Shown here piece by piece: positions 1-7,492 of a DNA stretch of 23,978 bases; position 1 is the stretch's first letter; the number at the start of each line of letters is the position of its first letter. The notes under the pieces are model-generated. The model was not told where the DNA came from. It ran no database searches and was given only the letters and a program-made list of their open reading frames with translations. Made by a program: the position numbers and the translations under genes. The stretch comes from Verrucomicrobiota bacterium (lineage in GTDB: Bacteria; Verrucomicrobiota; Verrucomicrobiia; Chthoniobacterales; UBA10450). The DNA lies in contig QHPN01000016.1 of assembly GCA_003219115.1 (NCBI GenBank), positions 5,805 to 29,782 on the forward strand, written 5' to 3'.

Positions 1-2917
1 TGTTCACCTGAATCAACTGCTGCTCTACGTCGGACATTTTGTGTTCCATGCCGTCGGCCGCATCCAGTGCCGCTTTTACCTTCGGATCATCGCCGAACTT
101 TGTATGCAACGCTTTGATCTGCGATTTCACGTCGCGGATTTCATTAACCGCCTGGTGCAACTCAGATATACGCGCGGTGACTTGCGTTGAAAACTCAAAC
201 TGTTTCGGTAATTCAGGCTCGTGATCTTTCGTGCGCGGATCGATCACGAGGTGGAGCGTCGCGGTTTGCGTCTTCCCATTAGCCGTTAGCTTCATCTGAT
301 AATCGCCGGGCAAAGCCAGCGACCCACGCGGTCCATTGGTCGAATAAAACGCGCCGGGAATTTGAATCGGCTCGTTGTAACGCAGGTCCCAGGCGAAACG
401 GTTCATCCCCTCATTCGCCGGGATGGTCTTGGGCGCTTCCACCCGATCGGGCCATTCCGGTGGCTGCTCGTTCTCCTTTTTCTCCTTGCTCGACAGATGA
501 CGCACCACATTTCCGCGTGCATCAAGAATATCGATCGTTACTTCATCCTTCGGTGCGGTCTTGAAATAGTAGTCGATCATTGCGCCCGTGGGCGGGTTGT
601 CGCCCGCCGGTTGACGCTTATCGACTTCCTCCGGGTAATGCAATCGCACCGCTGTCTGCGGCTGATAAAGCAGCACGTCGGGGGTCTGAGGGTTGAGCTG
701 GCGCAACGGTGTCAGGTTATCCAGGACCCAGAAAGACCGGCCATGTGTGGCCACGACCAGATCGTCGTCCTTTACTACCAGGTCGTGAATGGGTGATTGC
801 GGCAGGTTCAATTGCAGCGGCTGCCAGTGCGCGCCATCGTCTAACGAGAAATATACACCAAGCTCGGTGCCGGCATAAAGTAATCCTTTTCGTTTCGGGT
901 CCTCCCGCACACTGCGGACATACGCGCCTTCTGGAATCCCGTTAACGATTGTGCTCCAGCTCTTTCCCAGATCGGTCGTTTTGAAAATGTAGGGCTTGAA
1001 ATCGTCCAGCCGATGACGGTCCACCGCGACGTAGGCCGCGGTGGCATCGTGCGGCGAGGCATCGATGATCGAGACCGTACCCCACTCCGGCATCTTTGGC
1101 GTAACATTGGCCCAGCTTTTACCATCGTCGGTCGTGACGTGGACCAATCCATCATCGGTCCCGGCCCAAAGCGTGCCCTGTTTCTTGGGCGATTCGGCCA
1201 GAGCAAAAACGGTGTCGTAATATTCCACGCTGGTGATGTCGTTGGTGAGGGGGCCGCCGCTGGGCTGCTGTTTCGATTTATCATTCTTTGTTAGATCATT
1301 GCTGATCTGTGTCCAGCTCACGCCATGATCGATTGATTTGAAAACGCATTCGGCCGCGGTGTAGAGCACGTCGGGGTTGTGTGGCGAAAGAGAGAGCGGC
1401 GTGACCCACTGAAACCGATGCACGACGTCGATGGCGCCATGCCCGGAGTGGTCCAGCGGCCAGACGCTTACTTCCTGACTTTCTTCCTTGCTCTTATCGT
1501 AACGAGTGATGTCGCCCTCGTTGTTAGAATAAATAATGTGCCAGTCGCGTGCATCGGGTACGACAAAGCCGCATTCGCCCCCGCCCACCACAAACCAATC
1601 CTGTGCCGTAATTACACCCGCGTCACTCCGGCTCGCGATCCCGACGCTCGAGTTGTCCTGTTGCGTACCATAAATGTGATACGGGTACGCGTTGTCGGTC
1701 GCGACGTGATAAAACTGCGCGGTCGGTTGGTTGTTTTGCGTCGTCCAGGTCTTCCCACCATCCATCGAAATACTGGCGCCGCCGTCGTTGGCATTGCCGA
1801 TCCGATTCGGGTTTTCCGGGTCGATCCAGAGGCCGTGATGGTCGCCATGACGCGCCGGCAGGAGGGTAAACGTTTTTGCGCCGTCGACCGACTTGAACGC
1901 TCCCGTATTTAGCACATAGACCGTGTCAGCGGCCTTGGGATCTGCGTAGATTTTGCTGAAGTACCAGGCCCGCTGACGAAACCGGCCATCGTCATTGATC
2001 TTTGTCCATTTTTCGCCGCCATCGTCGGAGCGGAAAATACCTCCTTCTTTTGCTTCGATAATGGCATAGACGCGGTTCGAATCGGCGCCGGAAACACTAA
2101 CCCCGATTTTGCCCAGGATTCCATCGGGCAGTCCATTTCCCGTTAGCTGCTTCCAGGTGACGCCATTATCTTCCGATTTGTAAAGACCGCTGCCCGGGCC
2201 GCCGCTGGAGAAAAACCAGGGTTGGCGTCGCGCCTGCCAGAGCGAAGCAAAAACGACATTGGGGTTATGCGGATCGAAGACGACATCGATCCCCCCGGTG
2301 TTCTCGTCTTTCGACAAAACTTTTGTCCACGTTTTCCCGCCGTCGCTGGTTCGAAAAATTCCGCGCTCCTGATTGGGACTGAAGGCATGCCCAAGCGCGG
2401 CGACGAGGACAATGTCGGGATTGTTTGGATGAACGATGAGGGCGCCGATCTGGCGGGTATCGCGCAGCCCGATATTTTTCCAGTTCTTTCCGGCGTCGAC
2501 CGATTTGTAAACGCCGGTGCCGTAGGTTGTGTTTCCGCGAATCGCGGCCTCGCCGGTGCCAACGTAGACGGTGTTGTGATCCGAAGGCGCGACCGCAATT
2601 GCACCAATGGAGGAGATGTCCTGTTTATCAAAAAGCGGCGTCCAGTTCGCCCCTCCGTCCATGGTTTTCCAAACCCCGCCTGCCACGGCGCCGAAGTACC
2701 AGGTGTTGGGTTCGTCGCGCACCCCTTCGATCGCCAACGCGCGCCCGCCCCGGAACGGACCGACCTGTCGCCATTGCATTCCGGAAAAAAGTTTCGGGTC
2801 AATGTGCGGCGTTGCTGTGGGCGATGCGCTCGGCGAAGGGGATGGCGCGGCGCAAATCGCGTCGGTCAGCGCAACAAAAAGAAAAGCAAAAAGAGAACGA
2901 AGAGCACGCGAATTCAT
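1..2917 (-). CDS. Secreted Asp-box (BNR/sortilin-like) beta-propeller protein, C-terminus cut by window edge
   Basis: An open frame runs without a stop from the ATG at 2917 to the left edge, giving about 972 residues. An N-terminal signal peptide (residues about 1-24, ending near CAA) is followed by a Pro/Ser-rich linker. I count eleven Asp-box motifs of the S/T-x-D-x-G-x-x-W/F type, for example RTSDGGKTW, ISMDGGKTW and KTTDLGKSW. Each Asp-box marks a blade turn of a beta-propeller as in sialidase/BNR, VPS10/sortilin-type and photosystem-assembly propellers. After about residue 730 the sequence changes to a beta-rich C-terminal region and then a helical stretch at the truncated end. Proteins of this architecture are commonly labelled 'glycosyl hydrolase', but no catalytic residues can be assigned, so an enzyme activity should not be assumed. 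It is exported, probably periplasmic or surface-located. The family is typically about 1,000-1,100 residues, so little is missing. Confidence 0.9.
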   Translation of the reverse strand, partial: MNSRALRSLFAFLFVALTDAICAAPSPSPSASPTATPHIDPKLFSGMQWRQVGPFRGGRALAIEGVRDEPNTWYFGAVAGGVWKTMDGGANWTPLFDKQDISSIGAIAVAPSDHNTVYVGTGEAAIRGNTTYGTGVYKSVDAGKNWKNIGLRDTRQIGALIVHPNNPDIVLVAALGHAFSPNQERGIFRTSDGGKTWTKVLSKDENTGGIDVVFDPHNPNVVFASLWQARRQPWFFSSGGPGSGLYKSEDNGVTWKQLTGNGLPDGILGKIGVSVSGADSNRVYAIIEAKEGGIFRSDDGGEKWTKINDDGRFRQRAWYFSKIYADPKAADTVYVLNTGAFKSVDGAKTFTLLPARHGDHHGLWIDPENPNRIGNANDGGASISMDGGKTWTTQNNQPTAQFYHVATDNAYPYHIYGTQQDNSSVGIASRSDAGVITAQDWFVVGGGECGFVVPDARDWHIIYSNNEGDITRYDKSKEESQEVSVWPLDHSGHGAIDVVHRFQWVTPLSLSPHNPDVLYTAAECVFKSIDHGVSWTQISNDLTKNDKSKQQPSGGPLTNDITSVEYYDTVFALAESPKKQGTLWAGTDDGLVHVTTDDGKSWANVTPKMPEWGTVSIIDASPHDATAAYVAVDRHRLDDFKPYIFKTTDLGKSWSTIVNGIPEGAYVRSVREDPKRKGLLYAGTELGVYFSLDDGAHWQPLQLNLPQSPIHDLVVKDDDLVVATHGRSFWVLDNLTPLRQLNPQTPDVLLYQPQTAVRLHYPEEVDKRQPAGDNPPTGAMIDYYFKTAPKDEVTIDILDARGNVVRHLSSKEKKENEQPPEWPDRVEAPKTIPANEGMNRFAWDLRYNEPIQIPGAFYSTNGPRGSLALPGDYQMKLTANGKTQTATLHLVIDPRTKDHEPELPKQFEFSTQVTARISELHQAVNEIRDVKSQIKALHTKFGDDPKVKAALDAADGMEHKMSDVEQQLIQVN

Positions 2918-3011
2918 GACGCGTAACGTCCAGACTTATGCGCACGCTTCAACTGCAAAGGCGACGTGACGTTGCATCCGTTTGTCACTCCGAGGGAATC
3001 CGGCGATTGCC

Positions 3012-3125
3012 CTGACTGGGAGCGGCGACTGCCAATTCGCCGAGCTTTGTGTGTTGTTAAAATGGGCGACTTGTTCGCCAAGAGACGAATCCGTCCGAAT
3101 GGCGGAGAAGTCGCCTCCCAGTCAG
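3012..3125. repeat. Inverted repeat upstream of the Asp-box gene
   Basis: The arms 3012-3030 (ctgactgggagcggcgact) and 3109-3125 (agtcgcctcccagtcag) are reverse complements except for a two-base gap. The interior carries two smaller GGCGA...TCGCC dyads (about 3024-3041 and 3064-3078). The unit sits alone in the 240-base gap between the DUF2007 gene and the Asp-box gene. A plus-strand frame through it has no protein-like features, so the palindromic structure is the better explanation. Confidence 0.7.
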
Positions 3126-3157
3126 CCTAGGGGGTTCGGCCGAGGCAAATTGTGGCA

Positions 3158-3670
3158 TCAAGAAATCTTGGAATGCGCACCTTTCTCGTCGCGAGCAAGG
3201 GACCGACGAGTGTAGAAATATAAGACCGTGAACGAAAGACCCACCGCAATCGCTAGCCAGCCTACGCTGTGCAGAACGGAAACAGGCAAAATAGTTCTCA
3301 CGCGCTGCATCCAGGCCGGGCGGGTCTGAAGAAGTAAACAAATGCCGGCGAGGAAAAATAGCGATGCTATCGCTAATATCTCCCACGGATTATTGTTTCC
3401 TCGTTCTTCCCGCGTCTCTTCCTTTGCAGGCTCAGTGGGAAAAGTAGATGCTTTTTCTTCTGGCGAGAGTTGATCGCTATTCTTAAGAAGGCGATCTGCC
3501 TCTTCGGCTTGTTCTTCGGCGACCAGTAGTCGAACTGGCATTGCAAAGGGACCGCCGCCATAAAGATTCACATTCTGATCGGCGATATAGCAAAAGATTT
3601 CGTTGCTATCGAGCAACGTCTTATCAAGCAAGGCTTGTGTGGGATTTAGATAGGTGCGCAGCGTGACCAT
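3158..3670 (-). CDS. DUF2007-domain protein with two C-terminal membrane helices
   Basis: The protein is 170 residues. Residues 1-65 match the DUF2007 'putative signal transducing protein' pattern: an N-terminal VTLRTYLNPTQA stretch, a middle IFCYIADQN segment, then GGPFAMPVRLLVAEE and a helix rich in Glu and Ala. A charged linker (about 66-95) leads to two hydrophobic helices at about 97-115 and 131-153, ending in a basic tail. The DUF2007 part should be cytoplasmic and membrane-tethered. The biochemical role of the family is not established. It starts with ATG at 3670, has no close operon partner, and is followed by the palindromic gap before the Asp-box gene. Confidence 0.85.
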   Translation of the reverse strand: MVTLRTYLNPTQALLDKTLLDSNEIFCYIADQNVNLYGGGPFAMPVRLLVAEEQAEEADRLLKNSDQLSPEEKASTFPTEPAKEETREERGNNNPWEILAIASLFFLAGICLLLQTRPAWMQRVRTILPVSVLHSVGWLAIAVGLSFTVLYFYTRRSLARDEKGAHSKIS

Positions 3671-3683
3671 ATCGTCTGCCTAA

Positions 3684-3700
3684 TCATCCGAACCGGATGA
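3684..3700. repeat. Small perfect hairpin upstream of the DUF2007 gene
   Basis: The sequence tcatccg-aac-cggatga forms a perfect 7-bp stem with a 3-base loop, 14 bases before the DUF2007 ATG and downstream of the cytochrome gene. No T-run follows on the minus strand, so it is not a clear intrinsic terminator. It could be a 5' leader structure. The rest of the gap 3701-3813 shows nothing recognisable. Confidence 0.45.
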
Positions 3701-3813
3701 CGATTGTAAAAAAGACCTGAGTTCCGGGCAAACCTTATCGGAAGCTTTGATTGCGATTTGGTCGGACGACTTTGAAGTAGCCTCTCCCAGCCAACAGGGC
3801 GAACATCGTTGAG

Positions 3814-4134
3814 TTAGTGAGTTGGCACTGTTGTCAAGGAGGCTGCGCGTAGGTAAGCAGTGATGGCTTCCTTCTCGGATGCGGTCAGGTTAGCACGTCC
3901 CGACATGCGGCTAACGAGATGTGGCCATTGATTCGGCGAATGTTTCGTGACGGAGGGAAGGGTATGGCATTCCAGACAGCGGGAAACGAAAAGCGCGCGG
4001 CCTTGTGACAAGGTTTGGGCATCGGCGCGATCGAGGCGGGCATTGGCAACCAGGGCGGGCGAGATTTCGGGCGCCGGGGCGAAGTTGGCACAGCCAACGA
4101 TAAATAGGGCGATAACACTAGCTGATGCGATCAA
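3814..4134 (-). CDS. Small c-type cytochrome, probable lipoprotein
   Basis: About 106 residues from a proposed TTG at 4134. A hydrophobic N-terminus ends in IVGC, a plausible lipobox, so the mature protein is probably a lipid-anchored periplasmic protein. It carries one haem-binding CXXCH motif (CLECH, codons near 3966-3980) and a downstream VSRMSG stretch whose Met is the likely sixth haem ligand. A longer frame to a GTG at 4338, overlapping the stop of the upstream gene, is open, but its first 60 or so codons pass through three palindromic repeats and read as low-quality protein. I therefore prefer the short form, though its start is uncertain and TTG leaves almost no basic n-region. It lies downstream of ftr1 and an outer-membrane protein gene. 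Cytochrome c plus FTR1 is a known combination, so a role in electron transfer linked to iron uptake is inferred. Confidence 0.75.
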   Translation of the reverse strand: MIASASVIALFIVGCANFAPAPEISPALVANARLDRADAQTLSQGRALFVSRCLECHTLPSVTKHSPNQWPHLVSRMSGRANLTASEKEAITAYLRAASLTTVPTH

Positions 4135-4217
4135 GCATAGCCAGCGCGTCCAACACGTAGAGGTTGTAGCCGCGGCCTTGCTCGCGAAGCCTTTCGGAGC
4201 CGGTGGCCGACTGTAGA

Positions 4218-4318
4218 GGCGGTCTGTGACCGCCGAACACGACGCATCGCAAAATTGTCGGCGGTCATAGACCGCCGCTGCAGATTTACCCAAAAGAGAC
4301 CGGGTCCGCCGACCCCGG
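4218..4318. repeat. Three tandem hairpins (REP-like block) between the outer-membrane protein and cytochrome genes
   Basis: Hairpin 1 (4218-4234) is ggcggtc-tgt-gaccgcc. Hairpin 2 (4259-4277) is cggcggtc-ata-gaccgccg. Hairpin 3 (4300-4318) pairs ccgggtc with gaccccgg across cgcc, with one bulge. The first two share the GGCGGTC core, which recurs in related form at 20450-20521 and 21474-21523, so this is a dispersed repeat family. The block lies inside the long open frame upstream of the cytochrome and argues against the distal start codon. Confidence 0.8.
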
Positions 4319-4334
4319 CTACACTTGCCGTCGC

Positions 4335-5066
4335 TCACAGGCTGACCCCGAAGATAAGGCGCACCTGATAATCGGGTTCGCCTTCGGTGCGGATGGTTTG
4401 TGCCAGCGCGGTGACGGTAGCGAACCAGCGATCACCCCGATACGAAACATTTGGACCGAGGAAGAAATTGTTTTCCGCTTCTGAGCTGTGCCAGGCTGGC
4501 AAGAGAACCTCGTGTAACATTTCGGCTCCAACGGAAACCCTGGGGCTCAGTTCATAACTCGCGCCGAGGGCTTGTTGGATTTCGCCGTTGCGCTCGCGCA
4601 GCCCTTCCTCTTCCCATTCGGCTTCCAATGTCAGGTTGTAAGCCACAATGAGCGGTCCGAAATTCTTCTGCCCGATCAGTTTTGTTTCCGATTCAAAAAA
4701 ACGCCGACCAGCGCTGATTTCCTGATAAAGAGAAATGCCAATCGGGTCGGCAGCCGGATTCGTGAGATTGTAGATTAGCTCGAGTGATGAACTCTCGTAA
4801 TGCGCTCCGCGATTATCAGAACTGCGCGTATAATCCCAGTTAGCAAGGTAAACGCTGGCCTGAAAATGTTCGGTGACGCCGACCTCGATCTCATGACGAA
4901 ATTGCACGTCGGTGAACCCGTCGTTAAATCGCGTGGTTGCCCAGTTTTCGCTTTCAATTGAACCGGGCGGCGAGGTTGGCGCTTCGTAAACAAAAGTGAA
5001 ATGGCGCGCGCCAGCAAAGCAAATTGAGGGGAGAAAAGCCAGATAGAGAACGACCTTTCGCTTCAT
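4335..5066 (-). CDS. Outer-membrane beta-barrel-type protein in an iron-uptake operon
   Basis: The protein is 243 residues with a classic signal peptide (MKRKVVLYLAFLPSICFA, cleaved before GARHF). The mature part alternates polar and aromatic/hydrophobic residues, with repeated glycine/aromatic strand starts such as SVYLANWDY, GPLIVAYNLTLEAEW and FFLGPNVSY. It ends in the strand RLIFGVSL, as expected for an outer-membrane barrel of roughly ten to twelve strands. The ATG at 5066 has a close AGGAA ribosome-binding sequence and begins 30 bases after the ftr1 stop, so the two are probably co-transcribed. I do not recognise a named family with confidence. Its position between ftr1 and a cytochrome suggests a role in metal passage or sensing at the outer membrane, which is inference. 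Confidence 0.75.
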   Translation of the reverse strand: MKRKVVLYLAFLPSICFAGARHFTFVYEAPTSPPGSIESENWATTRFNDGFTDVQFRHEIEVGVTEHFQASVYLANWDYTRSSDNRGAHYESSSLELIYNLTNPAADPIGISLYQEISAGRRFFESETKLIGQKNFGPLIVAYNLTLEAEWEEEGLRERNGEIQQALGASYELSPRVSVGAEMLHEVLLPAWHSSEAENNFFLGPNVSYRGDRWFATVTALAQTIRTEGEPDYQVRLIFGVSL

Positions 5067-5096
5067 TTCCTGATCGCAATAGCGGAAAGGGATGGT

Positions 5097-6172
5097 TTAC
5101 CGCACAACCTCGAACGATTTAACAACCGGCGCAGCGACGCTCACGCGTTTCGCCTCTTCAACCGAATCACTACCGGCAAGTGGGACAGCACCGAAACGTT
5201 TCGCGGTGAAATAGGAACCGATGACAAGAAGCGCGGCCAGGAATTGGGCAGCCATCGTTTCGTAAGTCGGGAAAATCGCAAACCATAGACTCATCCATGG
5301 TGTAATGGCTCCCTCCAGCCAGGGAATCGGCGTCGTCGAAATCCAGTTAGCCAGCTGCATTTCCTGCGCCTGTTCGCCGACCATGACCAAAAGAACTACC
5401 CCGAGCAGGATGCCTGTCGTGATCAACATTTTCCGGTAGGGCAAGCGTTGTTGCAGGACGAATGTGAGCAACGCGACCATTCCCGTAAGTATAAGACCGA
5501 GCAGCGTTCCTTTAAGGACAACATCGCCGCCAGAAAAAGGACCACTTCGAATCCTTCACGATAAAGCGAAGTGAATCCGAGAAGAATTAAACCCCAGCGC
5601 AGCCGGGAACTGGTGGTAGCGGGATCGAGCAACGATTTGCGCCGCCGATTGTGGGCCCGAATCCAACCGCCCCAGTAAATCTTGTGGAAAAACCAGTTCA
5701 TGATAACAAGCAGGACGATGACGGCGAGTAATCCGGTGGCAGCTTGCAGATGAAGCGCGGGAACATTTTCACTCAACTGCTTCATGATGCTGACTGCGAT
5801 GAACCACGTTCCGAGAGTGGCAAGAAATGCGATTGCCGCGCCCGACATGACCGGTCTGCGATAGATTTGTCGTCGCCCGGTCATACTGGCAGTGACGGCA
5901 GCGAGGACTAAGATGCATTCGAGGCCTTCGCGGAAAACGAGAACACTGATGTCGAGGGACGCCACGGTTGCGCTAGTATTTGCCTGGAGTGGATCGGGCG
6001 AGCCATGGCCAGCGATGCCCTGCCAGACGAAAATCGCGATGACAAACAATGCGGCGAACGCCAGGCCAGCGCGAGCTCCGATTCTACCAGTGAGTCGGTT
6101 TTTTTGCGTAGTGCGCGGGACGACCGTCACGTCAGTCGGGTGGCAAACTTCGCGTGCAAGCGCGCCAGGCAT
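5097..6172 (-). pseudogene. FTR1-family iron permease, disrupted by a frameshift near 5520-5540
   Basis: FTR1 proteins import iron through two REGLE-type motifs in membrane helices. Here the first frame (from ATG 6172) has a membrane helix at about 36-54, FREGLECIL (REGLE at residues 81-85) and YREGFEVVLFL (REGFE at 205-209). It then turns into a non-FTR1 tail that stops near 5423. The family's continuation (VVLKGTLLGLILTG, then RLPYRKMLITTG) lies in another frame ending at 5097. The switch falls near 5520-5540, after a CCTTTTTCTGG run. The usual link of about seven residues between FLQ-like and VVLKG-like segments is also missing, so a short deletion of around 20 bases is more likely than a one-base read error. 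Either the gene is newly inactivated or the assembly lost bases there. The downstream genes remain intact. Confidence 0.8.
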
Positions 6173-6263
6173 GCAATGAACCTAACATATTGAGCTTCGG
6201 CGCGCTGTCGCTGCGTTGCCATTTTTTAGCGGCTCGTTGTCCGGGGGATTTGCCCGCCGAGCA

Positions 6264-6404
6264 CACGAATACACGAAAAAGAAACTCGATCACAGAGCGT
6301 CGACCACTGGAAAGGCGGGGAGACCAAATGGGTGTGTCGCGCTGCGCTTGCGAGCGCAGTCCAAAAGGACCGCTGCTCTTAATGATTTTCGTGTATTCCG
6401 CGTG
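6264..6404. repeat. Inverted cacgaat-type repeat in the ftr1/gspH divergent gap
   Basis: The left arm 6264-6279 (cacgaatacacgaaaa) is mirrored by the right arm 6386-6404 (ttttcgtgtattccgcgtg) with a small insertion, about 105 bases apart. The interior has a short dyad (gcgctgcgcttgcgagcgc, about 6340-6358). The whole 317-base gap 6173-6489 holds no convincing gene. A 118-residue minus-strand frame across it is a translation of this repeat. Confidence 0.6.
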
Positions 6405-6455
6405 ATTCGTGGCCAGCAAAATTTTGTGGTAAAGACCCGATGTTCCAGTGCCAGA

Positions 6456-6483
6456 TTGTGATTTGGCTGGCGCGTCGTAAAAT
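6456..6483 (+). promoter_or_regulatory. Possible sigma70-like promoter for the pseudopilin operon
   Basis: TTGTGA (6456-6461) and TAAAAT (6478-6483) are 16 bases apart. The ATG of the gspH-like gene is at 6490, only seven bases after the -10 box, and no Shine-Dalgarno sequence precedes it. If used, this promoter would give a leaderless or nearly leaderless transcript. This is pattern matching only. Confidence 0.25.
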
Positions 6484-6489
6484 TCCAAA

Positions 6490-6963
6490 ATGCGGCATCA
6501 GCGCGGTTTCACACTCGTCGAGATTGTTATCGCCATCTTCATTTTGCTGCTCCTCGTCTTGCTCGCAGTTCCGAGCTTGAATGGGGTGCTGGCGGACAAA
6601 CGGCTGCATCGCTCGCTCGATCGATTCAACGACCTGGTGCGTCAGGCTCATGAACGCAGCCTGGCTGAACATCGTGCCTATTTAATTGTCTGGAATGATA
6701 CCTTTATCAGTTTGCAACCGGCCGCCTTTTTGAAAACCGAAGAGCATCAACCGATTGATACCATCCCGATCACGCGCCACGACCGATGGGGTCTCGAATT
6801 GCCGGCTGCGCTGATGAAAAAGGTGCCGGCGGAATGGATTTTTTGGGAATCGGGGGTATGCGAGCCGGCCCGCATCCGTTTTGCCAGTAACGATGGCAGC
6901 TGGACGGCGGAGTATTCCGCGTTGAGCGGGCTGGGAGAATTAATAACGTATGCATCTCGTTAG
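6490..6963 (+). CDS. gspH: GspH-like minor pseudopilin
   Basis: The protein is 157 residues. The N-terminus MRHQRG|FTLVEIVIAIF is a textbook prepilin leader with Gly at -1, Phe at +1 and Glu at +5, followed by a hydrophobic helix to about residue 28. The prepilin peptidase would cleave after residue 6. The globular part is of GspH/FimT size with no special motif visible. It is the first gene of a plus-strand run of seven and probably initiates or tips the pseudopilus with GspI, J and K. Assignment as GspH rather than another minor pseudopilin rests on gene order (before I, J, K) and size. Confidence 0.8.
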   Translation: MRHQRGFTLVEIVIAIFILLLLVLLAVPSLNGVLADKRLHRSLDRFNDLVRQAHERSLAEHRAYLIVWNDTFISLQPAAFLKTEEHQPIDTIPITRHDRWGLELPAALMKKVPAEWIFWESGVCEPARIRFASNDGSWTAEYSALSGLGELITYASR

Positions 6964-6979
6964 AACTCTTTGGGGGAGC

Positions 6980-7046
6980 GCAGGCAGCTTGCCTGCACTC
7001 GTCGGCAGCCTGCCGACGAGATCGTGTTCGGCAAGCTGCCGAACAC
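6980..7046. repeat. Three consecutive perfect hairpins between gspH and gspI
   Basis: 6980-6996 is gcaggca-gct-tgcctgc. 6998-7020 is ctcgtcggca-gcc-tgccgacgag. 7024-7046 is gtgttcggca-agc-tgccgaacac. All three stems are perfect (7, 10 and 10 bp) with 3-base loops, and each contains a GGCA/TGCC core. They fill most of the 106-base gap between the gspH stop and the chosen gspI ATG. Translating through them from an upstream start gives an odd 40-residue Ser/Ala/Pro-rich extension, which supports the downstream start. Confidence 0.9.
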
Positions 7047-7069
7047 CGCAGGCCTCGCCGCAAAGTAGA

Positions 7070-7492
7070 ATGCATGTCGATTCACGAGGCTGCCGGCGCT
7101 TTAGGAAGGACGTTCGTCACGCGTTCGCCCTCGCCGAAGTGATGCTCGGGTTGCTCATTTTTTCAATTGGGATCATTGCACTGGGGCGCACGGTAAGTAA
7201 TTGCGTGAACGCGAGCGCTCTCAGCGCGGATGATGCGCGGGTGCGGGAGATCCTGGCCAATCGGATGGTAGAAATCGAGACCACGCCGGGGCAGCCAGAC
7301 AAATCGAAGGAATTCAAAATCGATACCGGATTTGGTATCGTAAAACTGGTGCAAAAGGCTGCGCCGCAGGAAATGAAAGAAGAAGATGGAACGGAGCTAA
7401 CGGGAATCATTCGCGTGACCCTTACTGCGAACTGGACTCGGGGGGGCGCCGACCAGTCGAAGCAAATTGCGTTTTATGTTTATCGGCTCTGA
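7070..7492 (+). CDS. gspI: GspI-like minor pseudopilin
   Basis: About 140 residues from ATG 7070. An 18-residue basic leader ends in RHA|FALAEVMLGLLIFSIG, with Ala at -1, Phe at +1 and Glu at +5, then a hydrophobic helix. A later stretch with DDARVREILANRMVEIE resembles the GspI pattern where a helix after the pilin stem carries A-x-x-x-A-N-R-M/L. The frame opens further upstream to 6950, but that region is the triple hairpin, so the shorter form is preferred. No strong ribosome-binding site is seen. The 3' end overlaps the start of the gspJ-like gene, which indicates translational coupling. Confidence 0.8.
   Translation: MHVDSRGCRRFRKDVRHAFALAEVMLGLLIFSIGIIALGRTVSNCVNASALSADDARVREILANRMVEIETTPGQPDKSKEFKIDTGFGIVKLVQKAAPQEMKEEDGTELTGIIRVTLTANWTRGGADQSKQIAFYVYRL

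Noticed and set aside
2222..2926. A 234-residue plus-strand frame opposite the Asp-box gene
   Set aside because: The minus-strand frame carries a signal peptide and eleven Asp-box motifs across this span, so the plus-strand frame is a shadow.
4135..4338. An N-terminal extension of the cytochrome gene to the GTG at 4338 that overlaps the barrel gene stop
   Set aside because: The extra residues are encoded by three hairpin repeats and come before a lipobox-containing signal sequence, so they are unlikely to be translated as part of the protein.
6132..6488. A 118-residue minus-strand frame upstream of ftr1
   Set aside because: It translates the cacgaat-type inverted repeat and overlaps the ftr1 start; no protein-like features.
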